NCBI RefSeq assembly: GCF_037975245.1 | Contig: NC_092579.1 | Coordinates: 11,332,678-11,396,677 of the forward strand | Direction of reading: 5' to 3' | DNA: 64,000 nt | Source of the DNA: Apostichopus japonicus | Lineage: Eukaryota > Echinodermata > Holothuroidea > Aspidochirotida > Stichopodidae | Shown: in pieces, positions 49,621 to 60,898 of the stretch | Layout of the letters: the number at the start of each line of letters is the position of its first letter | Numbering within the stretch: the first letter of the stretch is position 1 | The notes under the pieces: generated by a model | The model's database searches: none | What the model was told of the DNA's origin: nothing | The model's input: only the letters and a program-made list of their open reading frames with translations | Program-made: the position numbers and the translations under genes

Positions 49621-50312
49621 CGGGGGGGGGGGGGGGGTAATGGCAACGTTATCCTCTGTGCCTCTGCTGCTACGCCTATGAGGCGCCATGAATAACCACC
49701 ATGTCAGCTTTCCCGTCAGGGTAAAAATTAAAAACTTTCACGTTGATTTAGTTTGTAAGTCAATATGGGGCATTGGTATGGAGAACGCATACTTCATAAG
49801 AAGGCAGTTGTCCCCAAACATGACATAAAAGGCCATGGTAACGGTAAATGGTGTACAAAGCATTCTTTGAAATTTACATTCCAAATTGTAAGCCGCCATT
49901 CCCCCCAATGCAGTTGCGATTGAACATGGGAAGGTTGAGGGGGGGGGGGGGATGTCACAAATCGTAATGGGCTATGTGACATTGATGTGAGGGGAATGTC
50001 ACATATACCATGGTTTATACATCTCATTTTGAGCAATATATATCTACTTAATTAAATGTGTTCAATGTTTGCCTGTTCCCTGTTTTCCGAAAGATGGCAA
50101 TGGCTAAATTCGGAAGTGTATTTGCCTGTTACATTCGCATGGAATATATATCTCTACATACGGAATACAGGAGCAATTATACCACTCTTCCGTTATAATA
50201 ATATTTCTATCGTTACTTCGTCGTATAACATTGTGATATGATGGTGAATCATAGTAGACTCCCTCTATTCGGTTCAATGTTAGGCAGGGTAAACTCGTGA
50301 TGACTCCATATT

Positions 50313-50427
50313 TCAAAGACGCCCTTCAAAGTTTCCCTCGGTCTGCTTTTCCTTCGTTGCTTCTTCGTAAGATGGAGGTAAATCAGAGGCCATAGAGGTA
50401 CTAACATTTGAAGCCTGAGATGTCTGA
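50313..50427 (-). pseudogene. Orphan exon 2 (E) of the PPxY membrane protein family
   Basis: 115 nt with intact acceptor (CCTTTCTCACAG|TCAG) and the same phase as exon 2 of gene A. It encodes a tail with PPSYEEATKEKQTEGNF. Its 3' flank (49735-50312) matches the other genes, but the block with the AATAAA signal is deleted near 50020. Beyond 50508 the intron is interrupted by the left end of the same hAT-type insertion as in gene B, then unrelated sequence and a LINE follow. No exon 1 is found before gene D, so the copy is probably dead, although it could in principle be spliced to gene D exon 1. Confidence 0.7.
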
Positions 50428-50516
50428 CTGTGAGAAAGGAAAACAAGAAAACAAAAATGTCAATATAAAATGCCCCGAAATAGGAGGGCGAGAGAATGGT
50501 GGGTCGGACGCACCGG

Positions 50517-50780
50517 CAGTGGCATAGCCAGGATTTTTTTTTGGTGGGGGCGCTGGTTGGTGCGTAGCGTAATGGAGAAAATTTTGAAAGAATGTCTCCC
50601 AGATTGCAGGAAATGGCACTTCCCGAGCTTGAAAACAAGACCCCTGCCACCCGACTAATCTTCTGAAACACATTTTGTATGTGTAGTATGTTTCAGTGTG
50701 GTTCTTTATTTTTTGCCATTTTTTTCAGTCCTACATTTTTTTTTTTTTAGCGCCGTGAATATTGCTCCGACGCCCCTGCT
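50517..50780. mobile_element. Left part of hAT-type element next to exon E
   Basis: Starts CAGTGGCATAGCCAGG directly after CGCACCGG (50509-50516), exactly the insertion site and target sequence seen at 18486-18494 in gene B. The right end and second target copy are not found. The last recognisable piece is near 50780 (GACGCCCCTGCT). Confidence 0.6.
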
Positions 50781-52056
50781 AAATACCGAATTGTGGCACA
50801 CTCCATACACCAGGACATCATGACGTCTCCAAACATTTAATCATAATTGTTCTGGGCAATATGTGTTAAATTAGACTACTAGACAGGGCTAGTGTATGCT
50901 TAGAATATTGTAGCCAAAAGTTATAAGGCCTGGTCTTATAATCATTCTATAGCTCACACTGGTCACTTCTGTGATAAATTTATGTATCATAAAAACTTAA
51001 ACAGCAATGAATTGTTTTAACAACATAAAGTTAAAGTTAGAAATCGGAACAATTCGGTTTGCCTGGACAACATATTTTGACGGTCCTGATAAATCGGGAA
51101 GGAGTTTACCTCTCTTTGCAGTTATGTAAAAAACACATCGAAAATGGTATCTGAGTGACAGCATTCAATATGTGATCATTAATTCATTTTTATTAACAAG
51201 ATAAACCAAAGTAAATGTATCCCAAAACTAACTGGAAAATTATCAACAATAGAAAGAGCAAAGAAATTTATGGCTAGAACAGGTTTTGAATCAGTGAGCC
51301 CGAGTTAAAAGCACGGTGCCCAGATATCTTATCGGAAATAAACAAAAGTAATAACTACCCAAACCAGCTTTATTAATTGGTCATATAGATGGCAATATTC
51401 TCATTACATGTTCTTTGTATGAATTATAAAGTTCAGTACACTCAGCCATTGATGTTTCTGTACATCTGGTCACCAAACATTGCCGATTATGTACTGCAGT
51501 TTGCAGGCACTTTGCGATCTTCTTGTGACTTTGATATAACCGTGTGGTATACACTGGGAGCGCATGTGATTGAGTATATACACCTCCATCTATCCCAACT
51601 ATCCCTTTAGTCTCCACATGCACACAGCAGATTAATATTTCAAGGCAGATCTTTAATACAGTACTTATTTACATTTACACTGTAACTAGACATCGCAAAT
51701 GTAGCTTTCAACATGGTATTCTAACTGTGTACAGTTGTTGATTGAACTAAGAAATGGATTTTGACCAGCAACAACCCTCAGCAAGGAGGAATATGATAGG
51801 CTACAAATCAATTGATGGAGCACAGGAATTACCATAGTATGTTTTTAGTCCCCTGCTATTAGCGAAAATTGTTTGTTACGGTAGGAATCTTTTTTTTAGT
51901 GTGTACTGTGTTTTTAGTGTGTTAGTGCATGGGCAGGGAGTCCTTTGTCCTTACTATGATATGAGAAATATATGTACAGCATGTAAGAGGGTATATTAAT
52001 GTAATATCTGAAAGCTACGTAGGACCCTGTGGAATATTATACTCCCTCTATTCGGT
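50781..52056. other. Intergenic region, nothing recognised
   Basis: Unique AT-rich sequence with only short, unsupported frames. The last 20 bp (ACTCCCTCTATTCGGTTCAA) are the 3' flank of gene D, cut off by the LINE. Confidence 0.5.
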
Positions 52057-52308
52057 TCAATGGAGTTATCTTGGAGTTCCTGGTAACAAAGTCAACGTAA
52101 CACGTATACTTATCATATGGTTACAAATTTTCGTTTTTGTTTGCTATTTAAAACATACCGTTGAATAGTTTGGACATAGGATAGATATTAGGACAACACC
52201 ACAGACTCTGTAGACGAAATATACAAAGTCGTGACACTCCTGAATCCTGAAAGGTAGGTTTTCTACTAGCCTGGCCGACGACGCTTTGCGGCGTACGTTG
52301 GCTCTAGG

Positions 52309-53209
52309 TTGAGTCTCAAGAAATGTGGTGAAATGTCATTATTAAAGGTGTCTAGTGTCAGAATCATTGACAATTCCTTCGGTTCAAAGGATGTTCTTGA
52401 TGCTATCATATCTGATATCGGATTGAATAATGTTATGGGATGTGTCAAATCATCAGGGAGCTGGATTGTCACATTGAAGAATAGAAATGACTCTGATTTG
52501 ATACAAACTACGGGTTTGATTATTAAAGGAGACCAGTGTAATGTATCAGGTGTGTCAAGATCGCTATTAACTGAGAGTATATTTGGAGTTCCTTCTTTCG
52601 TGGACGATGAAGAATAACTGAGAAATTGGAAGAATATGGATGTACCATAAAGGGATCATGGCATCGGAAGACATATCCAGAATACTCGAACATTGAAAAT
52701 GGTATACGATATGTTCGTCTGGAGCTCCAACGTCAGTCCAAAGCCTACCTTATGCCATTGTCATCATCAAAGTTCATATGAGACTGAAGAATAATGGACA
52801 GTCTAAAGTTTGCAATTTGTGTCTTGGTAATGACCATATCATGCGCAATTGTCCTAAATATTTATGCAAAATCTACGACACACAAGGACACACGAAAACC
52901 CATTGTCCAAACGTAGAATGCTTTCATTGCCACGAACTGGGACACAAAAGCTATAATTGCCCTCACAATAACCAGCATGCACATGATGAGAACAATGACA
53001 TGAACCCGAGTAACACAAAGGACGAGGAGGAAATTAGCCCAAGCGAATCACCAGACACAATGGAGGAACCAATGGACTCCGTAAAAGAACCAGCAGCAGG
53101 AAAGGAGCATACAGGGACTGCACTATCTAAAGCGACTGAACTGGGACAAAAGGCACCAACGGTATGCATGGCTACGAGAAGTTGTACCACTCAATCTCCT
53201 AACCCTTAG
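52309..53209 (+). pseudogene. LINE ORF1 with CCHC zinc knuckles (broken)
   Basis: Nucleic-acid-binding ORF1 of the LINE. The first frame (52309-52617) holds an N-terminal region. A frame change near 52613 continues in another frame to an in-frame stop at the end of SSSKFI, and the zinc-knuckle part follows at 52778-53209. There residues 12-25 form a CX2CX4HX4C knuckle (CNLC..H..C), and residues 48-61 form another (CFHC..H..C). A middle knuckle (30-43) has Tyr for the second Cys (CKIY). The last 80 residues are acidic and Ser/Thr/Pro-rich. In LINEs such proteins bind the element RNA. Here it is inactive. Confidence 0.8.
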
Positions 53210-53488
53210 CCTCTAAAGAGACAAGTGTCAAGTAGTGAAGAGTTTCAAACCGTACGATACAAGAAAAGGACCAAACTCATCGAATCAAAGTAAACTTACA
53301 AGGAACGTTAATAAACTGAAAAACCCTAAAGAAAGTATGCCAAAATGATCAGTGTTGCTGGTGATATAATATTACTTACGATATTTCACACATATGAAAG
53401 AGTGGATAACGCATCACTCAATTGCCTTCAACCTTTCAACATAGCTTCTCTTCTGAATCCGAACGTGAACTATAGTCACTATTACATG

Positions 53489-53635
53489 TCAAACCAACGT
53501 ATCATGTAAGTACAATGATATTGATACATTCAATAATTTACCACAACGTAATTTAGTATCCATATTCCACTTCAACAGTCGTAGCTTCAACAAAAATTTC
53601 GATGATATATATGAAGCGATTTGGGAATCTAGTTG
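53489..53635 (+). pseudogene. LINE ORF2, N-terminal endonuclease piece
   Basis: The frame reads SIFHFNSRSFNKNFDDI, matching the SIFHLNARSL-type start of the apurinic endonuclease domain in jockey-superfamily ORF2. It stops at a TGA near 53634. The next expected part (FSVIGFTETWL) does not appear until about 55558. Confidence 0.7.
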
Positions 53636-53639
53636 AATG

Positions 53640-55480
53640 GGAGCTAGCGGTGAGTCATGCCACGCAAACGACAATGATGAAGAGTAGTACTGCACTTGGT
53701 TTATCCAATTTATTCAAACAAAACAAACAGACAAACAAAACAGCCTCTGCAATGAGAAGAGAACATTTAAAACTTAACAGTTGTCCAGGTAAGTCATGTA
53801 TACATTTAACCCAACAACCTACCATGAAACTCCTCAATTGAATGAAGGTAATAAAACAACAATTAACTGGTAAAGACAATCTTACAACGAACAAGCTGAC
53901 TAGCAACCTTGCAATAGCTCATCTCTAGTGAAAATAACAAGATAATAATTGAGTAAGACTTGAATGAATTGAAAAAGAATTGGAAATGAATTGAAGAAAA
54001 GAATGGAGTTATCGGTTCATCCATATAAACCCGAAAGTGAAAAAGTGAATCTCTTACGTAGTACAATAACATCATCCATAAAAATGATAACAGCAGAATA
54101 TAATAATATTTACCGAAGTACCAATCTAGCACATAACTAAATATGAAATTTAATTAACACCTTCTGTAACATGAAGAAGAATACAATTCAATGGCATGGC
54201 GTACATACATCCTTTCGCTCCTGGCAAGATAAAATCAGAAAATAATAGTAAACAAAATAGCTAAAATGTAACCTCAGGTACTCGCGTGAACAATTATGAC
54301 CACAAAGGAAATACCCTGCAAAATATCATGCATCACTTACCAGCCCAGTCATCTAACAACAATGATCAGTAAACCTCACATCACCGGATCACGACTCAGC
54401 TCAAAAGAACCTAAACCAGAAAATTAATATATAACCAATAACGTCACACTTTGAGTTATACACACAGACCCAAGGGAATTCCTATAATACACTGTAACAC
54501 CTAGAACCCATCAATCGGTTTAACATCAGTTACTAAAGCACATTGTAAATAAATCATGATTAACTTAACTCTGTCTGAACTAATACCGAGACAATAACTA
54601 ATCACAACTGAAAACATGGACTCAGTCAGTACTACCCCTTTAACCATGTGACTTAGAATTATTCTCATAATGTCACTGAGAAGCTACTAAAATATGAAAT
54701 TGACAGGTAAATAAGGTAATTAAACAAATGTCAATAAACAAATATCAAATAAAACAGTTTGAAATGCAATCTTCCTTTTACACTTGAAACTAAACCTTCC
54801 CAAGTATAACACTGACTTAAATAGCCCTACTAACTTACTGTTACTTTACATAACAATATGTATGAATGCTCCACCACATGGTAGAACTCTTTGAGAGAAA
54901 CTCAATAATATCCCCAAACCTCTCTTACAATAATAGTTCTTACAACATATGCCATTAAGTAAAATTTAACTAATAATCAATATGAAATAACTCACCAAGA
55001 TACACTGAAATAGGCTCTTTTTCTTCACATGAATGGTTGAATTTCCTCTCACAAAACAATCAATACCATGTCTCTCTAACAAAGGATAAGTGGAGGAATG
55101 AAGCACATGGCTCTGAGAGTAAAAGTAGTTCAGTAGCCAACCTCCTCACAAAGTGAAAGGATACCAACTTAAAATTATTACACAAGCAACTGACATGTTG
55201 GTTAACTTATACACATGAACATGTCATCTTAGTTTAACAACATACAACAGAAATAAAGACTCCATTGGGAATAACCTTTCCACAATCACTAAAATTATAA
55301 GCCCTATTTCTTTGTGGAGAGTATGTGGTTAGGTACTATGGAGCAGAGAACAATGAAGACCTGTGTAACATGATGGGTAGCAACAGGGAGATGAAACAAC
55401 TCCTTGGCAGCAGTGCTCTCCTAATGAATATGCAAAGGGTATCAGTGAAGGGCAGAGAACTTCCTGTACCTGTGCAGAGT
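53640..55480. other. About 1.8 kb of extra sequence splitting LINE ORF2
   Basis: In related elements the two endonuclease motifs on either side of this stretch are a few tens of residues apart, so it is most likely a later insertion. It is AT-rich with no coherent frame. I could not find clear inverted ends, LTRs or a target duplication, so the boundaries are approximate. Confidence 0.5.
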
Positions 55481-55494
55481 ACTGAAACCTTGGA

Positions 55495-56165
55495 ATGCCA
55501 AAAGGGCAAAATTCCACTTTATCACATATATTCATTCGTAAAACACTAAACGAACATTTCTCAGTTATTGGGTTTACTGAAACTTGGCTTGGCAAAAATA
55601 TTTCCCCCTTATCAACATGGAGAATTATACACTTTAAGAAAGACACAGTGAAACCAGAAAGGGTGGAGGAATCTGCCTATATGTATGTAATGATGTTAGT
55701 TATAAATGTAGACCTGAACTATCAATATTTAATGAATCTATTGAGTCATTGTTTATTGAAATTACAAAGCCTTGTAAACGTGAGAATTCCATCATCGGCT
55801 TAGTGTACAGACCACCAAATGGCTCATTGGCTGATTTTAAGACACATATGGAAAACATTTTGATCACTTTAACCAATCACCAGAGTACTGCGTATATTAT
55901 GGGGGATTATATCATTAACTTGTCAAATTTTAGTAATTCTAGAGATTTTTTAAACATTATCCACTCGTACGGTTTTTTTACCCTACGATAACAAAACCTT
56001 CTAGTTTTAGTAGTAATGCAGCTACTATTATTGATACCATTATAACGAATGCTAATTTCTCTCTTACTACAGGCATACTCATCACTGATTTAGGTGATCA
56101 TATGCCTTTATTCCTAAAGGTTCTTGACAGGACAAACAAGACAAGAGAGCCCTTCCATATATGAA
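55495..56165 (+). pseudogene. LINE ORF2 endonuclease domain, remainder (broken)
   Basis: Two frames continue the endonuclease. The frame at 55495-55803 has FSVIGFTETWL (catalytic Glu). The frame at 55749-55991 has IIGLVYRPPN and MGDYIINL, where related proteins have GDFN, so the Asn is changed. A third piece near 56040-56115 has LGDHMPLF, in which the usual SDH catalytic motif has become GDH. Frameshifts separate the pieces. Confidence 0.75.
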
Positions 56166-56565
56166 ATTTTAACACACACAACATATCAAAATTTATCGAT
56201 GACATTGAGAAGGAAACATGTGATGAGGTGTTAACTAAAGTTGATGCTAATTTAGCGTACTAACTCATTTTCTAACACTTTTAACTTAACTTATAATAAG
56301 TGTTTTCCTATTCTATTAATAACTAAAGGAAATAGGCGCAAGAGAAAACATCCATGGATTACTAAGGGTATACTAAAATCTATTAAAAGAAGAAAAAAAA
56401 CATCTTTACAAACTGTATTTAAAAGCTCCTACAAATAGCAATAAAGAAATTTATGTTGCTTACCAAAAAAAGTTAAACCTTAAATAAGATGTTCTAAAAG
56501 GTTATATTTTTAATACAAATTCAAAGATGGTAACAATAATGTAAATGATACCTGGGGCGTAATCA

Positions 56566-57540
56566 ATGAGGTTGTTAAAAGAGACCCGTAAGAAATCATC
56601 GTACCCATCTGTTTTCAAAGACGGCGATCACGAAAGCAGCGACGATCAAGAAATTGCAAACGGCTTTAACGATTTCTTCATTAACCTTGGATCCTTACTT
56701 GCCAGCAAAATCAATCATACTGCAAAATCAAACAACCCCATATATAGTAATAATAGTACGCGAAACTCTATTTTCATTTACCCTGTCAGGGAGGAGGAAC
56801 TTTTACGTGTAGCGCATCATTGCTTAAAGCCAAAGAAAGCAGCTGGGTATGATGATTTCAAGCCAGATATTGTTAAGCAGGTACTACCTTGCATTGTCAC
56901 CACACTTACTTTTATCTGTAACATATCGTTCACCACTGGGGTATTCCCAGACAAGCTGAATATTGCTAAGGTCGTACCCATTTTTAAGAAAGGAGAATCC
57001 AATATCTACGAGAACTACCGACCAATCTCTATTCTATCATGCTTTTCCAAAACTCTCGAACCTCTCATGTCCAACAGAATAATCAATTTTCTCGATGCTA
57101 AGGACATACTTTGCAAGGAACAATATGGATTCCGCCCTGGTCACTCAACAGAGCTTGCCCTGGCAGATGCCATTGATAAATTATACGATAGCCTTGATAA
57201 GAAGAAAACCTGTATTGGTATATTCTTAGACATATCAAAAGCATTTGATACCATTGACCATCGTATTCTCCTACACAGTTATCATTCTACGGTATATGAG
57301 GACCAACCCTTAACTGGATGGACAGCTACTTATCGAAACTTTTACAGTATACGTCGTATAAGAACAACATGTCTGACTATGCTGAAATCCGCTGTGGTGT
57401 TCCTCATGGTTCAATATTAGGACCACTTCTTTTCATTATATATATATCAATGACATCAGTCATATCTCTGATACTGCAAAAACTATTTTATTTGCAGTTG
57501 ACACTAGTATATTTTTCGAATCCAATAATTTGAATACTTT
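56566..57540 (+). pseudogene. LINE ORF2 reverse transcriptase domain (catalytic motif mutated)
   Basis: The main frame (56566-57420) contains, in order, KPKKAAGYDDFKPDIV, ENYRPISILSCFSKTLE, QYGFRPGHST and motif A GIFLDISKAFDTIDH (about 57217-57261). A frame change near 57320 is followed by motif B as CGVPHGSILGPLLF (usual VPQG, here VPHG). Motif C, at 57491-57502 in a further frame, reads FAVD where active enzymes have FADD, so a catalytic Asp is lost. The enzyme would prime cDNA synthesis at nicked target DNA, but this copy cannot. Confidence 0.85.
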
Positions 57541-57549
57541 ACAGTATCC

Positions 57550-58335
57550 ATGGAGTTGAATCAATTTTACGACTGGTTTGCAACTAGTAAGCCATTACTT
57601 AATCTTGACAAAATTAGCTACATTGTTTCAATCAAAGTAATCTTTTTCTTGAAAAAAAAAAACATTTTAATGGATGGAAGGCCTATCAAGAATGTACATA
57701 GTGTTAAGTTTCTCGGAGTATATATTGATAGTAAACTTACTTGGTGTGAACACATATCAAATATTGCAAACACTGTGGCAAAAAATGTTAGTATCATTTC
57801 TAAGTTAATACACTACTTACCTCAGAATATACTTAGAATGCTTAACCAAACATTAGTTTTCCCCCATTTTTCATATTACTCTATAATCTGGTCTGGCACT
57901 CATAATGTTTATCTTCACCCTCTTGAAATACTACAAAAGAAAGTAATTCGTCATATAACTCATTCTGAATATCGTGAACACGCCAGCTCACTTTTCAAAT
58001 TGCTCAACTTACTAAAATTTAGCGATATTGTTAGGCTGAATGAAGCCACATTCTTTTACAAGGCTTGGAATGGCTTACTTCCTGTAGCCTTTCATGACTA
58101 CTTCACTACTAACAGCGCCATGCATAGTCACCGCACTAAAAGGGCCGGTCAAGCACACAACAACTTATGTAATACAACATTCGGTACGTTAACTGTAAAG
58201 AATCGTGCTATGAGGACATGGAATTCTCTAAATGCTACTATAAAATTGAAACCATCTAAAGTAAAATTTAGAAAAACGCTAAAAAAAAAAATAATTTCTC
58301 AATATTGCTACAACGTTTATATTGTATGTTATTAA
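57550..58335 (+). pseudogene. LINE ORF2 C-terminal (thumb) region
   Basis: An open frame of 261 codons continues ORF2 after motif C: VKFLGVYIDSKLTW, then HISNIA, LVFPHFSYYSIIWSG and a basic C-terminus. This layout is typical of the region downstream of the catalytic core. It ends 150 bp before the AAATC tail. Confidence 0.8.
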
Positions 58336-58574
58336 TTAATACTTATTAAGACATTAATTATATTTACATGTATGTATATATGTATTTTTCTTCTTTCTTG
58401 GGTGTCCTTTACTTTGTTAAGCCTGAATTGGCTCCACATGTATATACTTATTATCTGTGTAAATTCAAATAAATGAATCAAATCAAATCAATGTCAGGCA
58501 GGGCGAACTCGCGATGAATCCATATTTCAAAGACGCCCTTCAAATTTCCCCTCGGTCTGCTTTCCCTTCGTTAC

Positions 58575-59960
58575 TTATTCGTAGGATGGAGGTAAATCAG
58601 AGGCCATAGAGGTACTAACATTTGAAGGCTGAGATAGCTGACTGTGAGAAAGAAAAACGAAGTAAAACAAAAATGTCAACTTATACTGCCCCGAAAAAAG
58701 AAAGGCGGGAGAATGGTGGGTCGGACGCACAGGGGAGTACTGTAAAAGCCCTGACAAACATTTCCTGAGTGGGATGAAGCGTGATCCGCGAATCGTCAGT
58801 GTGCGATACACCGATTGAATGCATTATTATGAAGCAGTTTTACGCAGTCCCGTATTGCCATGTTATATTACATTTTCTTGGGGCAGGGCGGGTATAGGGA
58901 CTATCCCGCGATCACCACCAGTATATCTGTATATAGGCCTAATGTGCAAAATTAAGGAATGGGTTTTTATTTTGAAAGAAATGGGGTGTGTGTGTGGGGG
59001 AGGGGGGGGGTTAGGGCTTATCCATACACATATAGTAATGAATCATTATACTCTAATCACCACAGCTCCTTAATATTCTTGAGGGTTGAATAATGGTCAC
59101 TAATGCTTACTTTTCAACAACCGTTACTGCCAGGAGAGTACGTAGTCAGACCGGGCACCGGGGAATTGCCCCCCCCCCTCGTCCACCCCTCCACCCGTGA
59201 CGACTACTATGCCGTCCCATGTTTGTTCCACCACCATCAAGTTACATGAAAAAAGCATTTTTACCTTTCCTAAATTGTTGCTGCCCCTGCTTAGATTATT
59301 GGTCCCCCCCCCCCACCCCGTCATAATTCCTTACTTTATGGGCCTAGTCAAGACTTTGTCGCTATAATTTACTTACCATGCTGTCACTGTGGAGTATTGC
59401 ATCCCTGGAATTATTGGGGTTTGTGTAGGATACAAGTTTACGGATGACAGAGTCCCATATGTTTGATGATTGGTAGCATGAAATCCGTAATTTGTTGGAA
59501 AGTCTGATGATTGAGATAGAAGAGGAACATTTGATGTCGGAGGTGGATGAACTAAATGAGAAGGTGAATCATGGTTTATATTGACGTTGATTCCTTCAAT
59601 ACTAGGTTGATTCCGAAGAGCGTTTTGGTTTTGACAAGCTGACACAATAATCTTACATATAGGAATAAATCCAAGAAGAGACATCGCTACTGGTGCAATC
59701 GCTAAAAATGGTGAAACATTCAGGGCTGCCACGACAGCCATAAATCCTGTAATTCCCAACCAAATCAGTAAAAATAATACAGTTTGTATTAATTCGCATA
59801 TGTTCGTGCTCGTGTTTATTCTACCCGATCCATTGTAGGTTTCACCAAAGCGGGCAATCCGAATAGGCCTACTACTGTGAACGTTGTTTTGCTGATGGCT
59901 CGTATTAACTGTCGAACCAATCGAACCAATCCCACCACTGGGAGAGCATCCATCCGCCAT
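58575..59960 (-). CDS. Gene D: two-pass membrane protein, PPxY tail cut short
   Basis: Exon 1 is 59960-59377 and exon 2 is 58641-58575, phase 2, with a 0.73-kb intron like gene C. The product is 216 residues. It starts MADGCSPSGG and is the most diverged full copy at the N-terminus. Hydrophobic segments include LIQTVLFLLIWLGITGFMAVVAALNV and SPFLAIAPVAMSLLGFI. The linker has an extra Tyr/Thr-containing stretch of roughly 20 residues before PGMQYS. In exon 2 a GAA-to-TAA change ends the protein directly after PPSYE, removing the 17 residues that A, B and C have. A LINE begins 90 bp beyond the stop and displaces the usual AATAAA signal. The upstream TATA motif is altered to TTAAATA. Confidence 0.75.
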
Positions 59961-60050
59961 ATTTGTTTTGTTTTCTGTTATCAATATATATATTGATTAA
60001 TTTGTAAACTTATGGCGTGATCCCGAAAAGATCACTGGTTAAACACTGAC

Positions 60051-60060
60051 GTGTATTTAA
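60051..60060 (-). promoter_or_regulatory. Altered TATA-like motif upstream of gene D
   Basis: At the position of TATATATA in genes A and B, gene D reads TTAAATAC on the minus strand. The neighbouring GATCGATC motif is kept. It may be a weaker core promoter. Confidence 0.35.
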
Positions 60061-60527
60061 CGATCGATCAAAGCTACCAACAAGAGTACCTTAAAACTCA
60101 CACAAATCCAAGCAGGGAAGGAAATCACAAGAAGAAAGACTGCAGGCAAAAATTATAAAGTTTACCTACTATGGTTGCAATACTGTTATATTGTTCTTGG
60201 CTAGTCGACTCCCTCGCGGTGATATGCCAGGATTTTTTAGTGTACTATTTGGAATTCATTTAAAGCAAAGGGAAGTAAGTCATGCATAACATTGTGCATT
60301 GAGTCACTGACAATGGAATAATACCACACTACACACGATTTTAAAGGACCACAGCATTTAAATGAATCACATGAGACAAGGACAGTTAAGTTAGTATTAC
60401 TCCGGCTCTTTGCTTCGTATGCAGCTAATTACACTTTTTTCTTGCACTGTAAACATTTCCCATGACGTGTTGACCTTTTAAAGTTCATTCCTGCCAATCT
60501 CGTTCTTATTTAATGTCTGTAGAGCAA

Positions 60528-60898
60528 CATAATTAAGAAAACTTGGGAGAAATTTAAGCAAGTTATGAAACTGTCACGCGGTAAGAAGACAAAATGGACA
60601 ATAAAATTAAGGTAACAACTTTAAACCTTGCATTTTTCAACAAGATCAATAAATTGTCAAATATACTGTTCTACCTTGTTTTGATATAAGTTATACTGTA
60701 CTAGTTATACCCAAGTCGCCTTTACCCCATAGAGAACCGGAGTGCATAAAATATTACACTTCTATTGCAAGATATCTATATATACACAGGGTAACTTTGT
60801 GTAATTGCATTCACACGGGCCTCATGTACAATGTTTACTTTTAAAACAGACATATGTGAATACTACCAATCAAAATAATAAAGAAGCACCTCGTTTAA
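60528..60898. repeat. Copy of 11111-11480, left part
   Basis: Matches the 3' flank of exon G1 (CAACATAATTAAGAAAAC onward), joined here to the upstream region of gene D. It is interrupted at 60899 by the 2.3-kb insertion and resumes at 63165. Confidence 0.75.

Larger units (their letters stand above)
52063..58487 (+). mobile_element. Near full-length LINE inserted in the 3' flank of gene D
   Basis: A 6.4-kb non-LTR retrotransposon of the jockey/CR1-like superfamily. It is flanked by TCAATG at 52057-52062 and 58488-58493. The paralogous flanks of A, B and C show the empty site (TTCGGTTCAATGTTAGGCAGG). It ends in an AAATC-type pentanucleotide tail. ORF1 with zinc knuckles is at 52309-53209. Endonuclease and reverse transcriptase pieces extend to 58335. 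The ORFs are split by frameshifts and by about 1.8 kb of extra sequence, and the catalytic motif C is mutated, so this copy is inactive. Confidence 0.9.
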
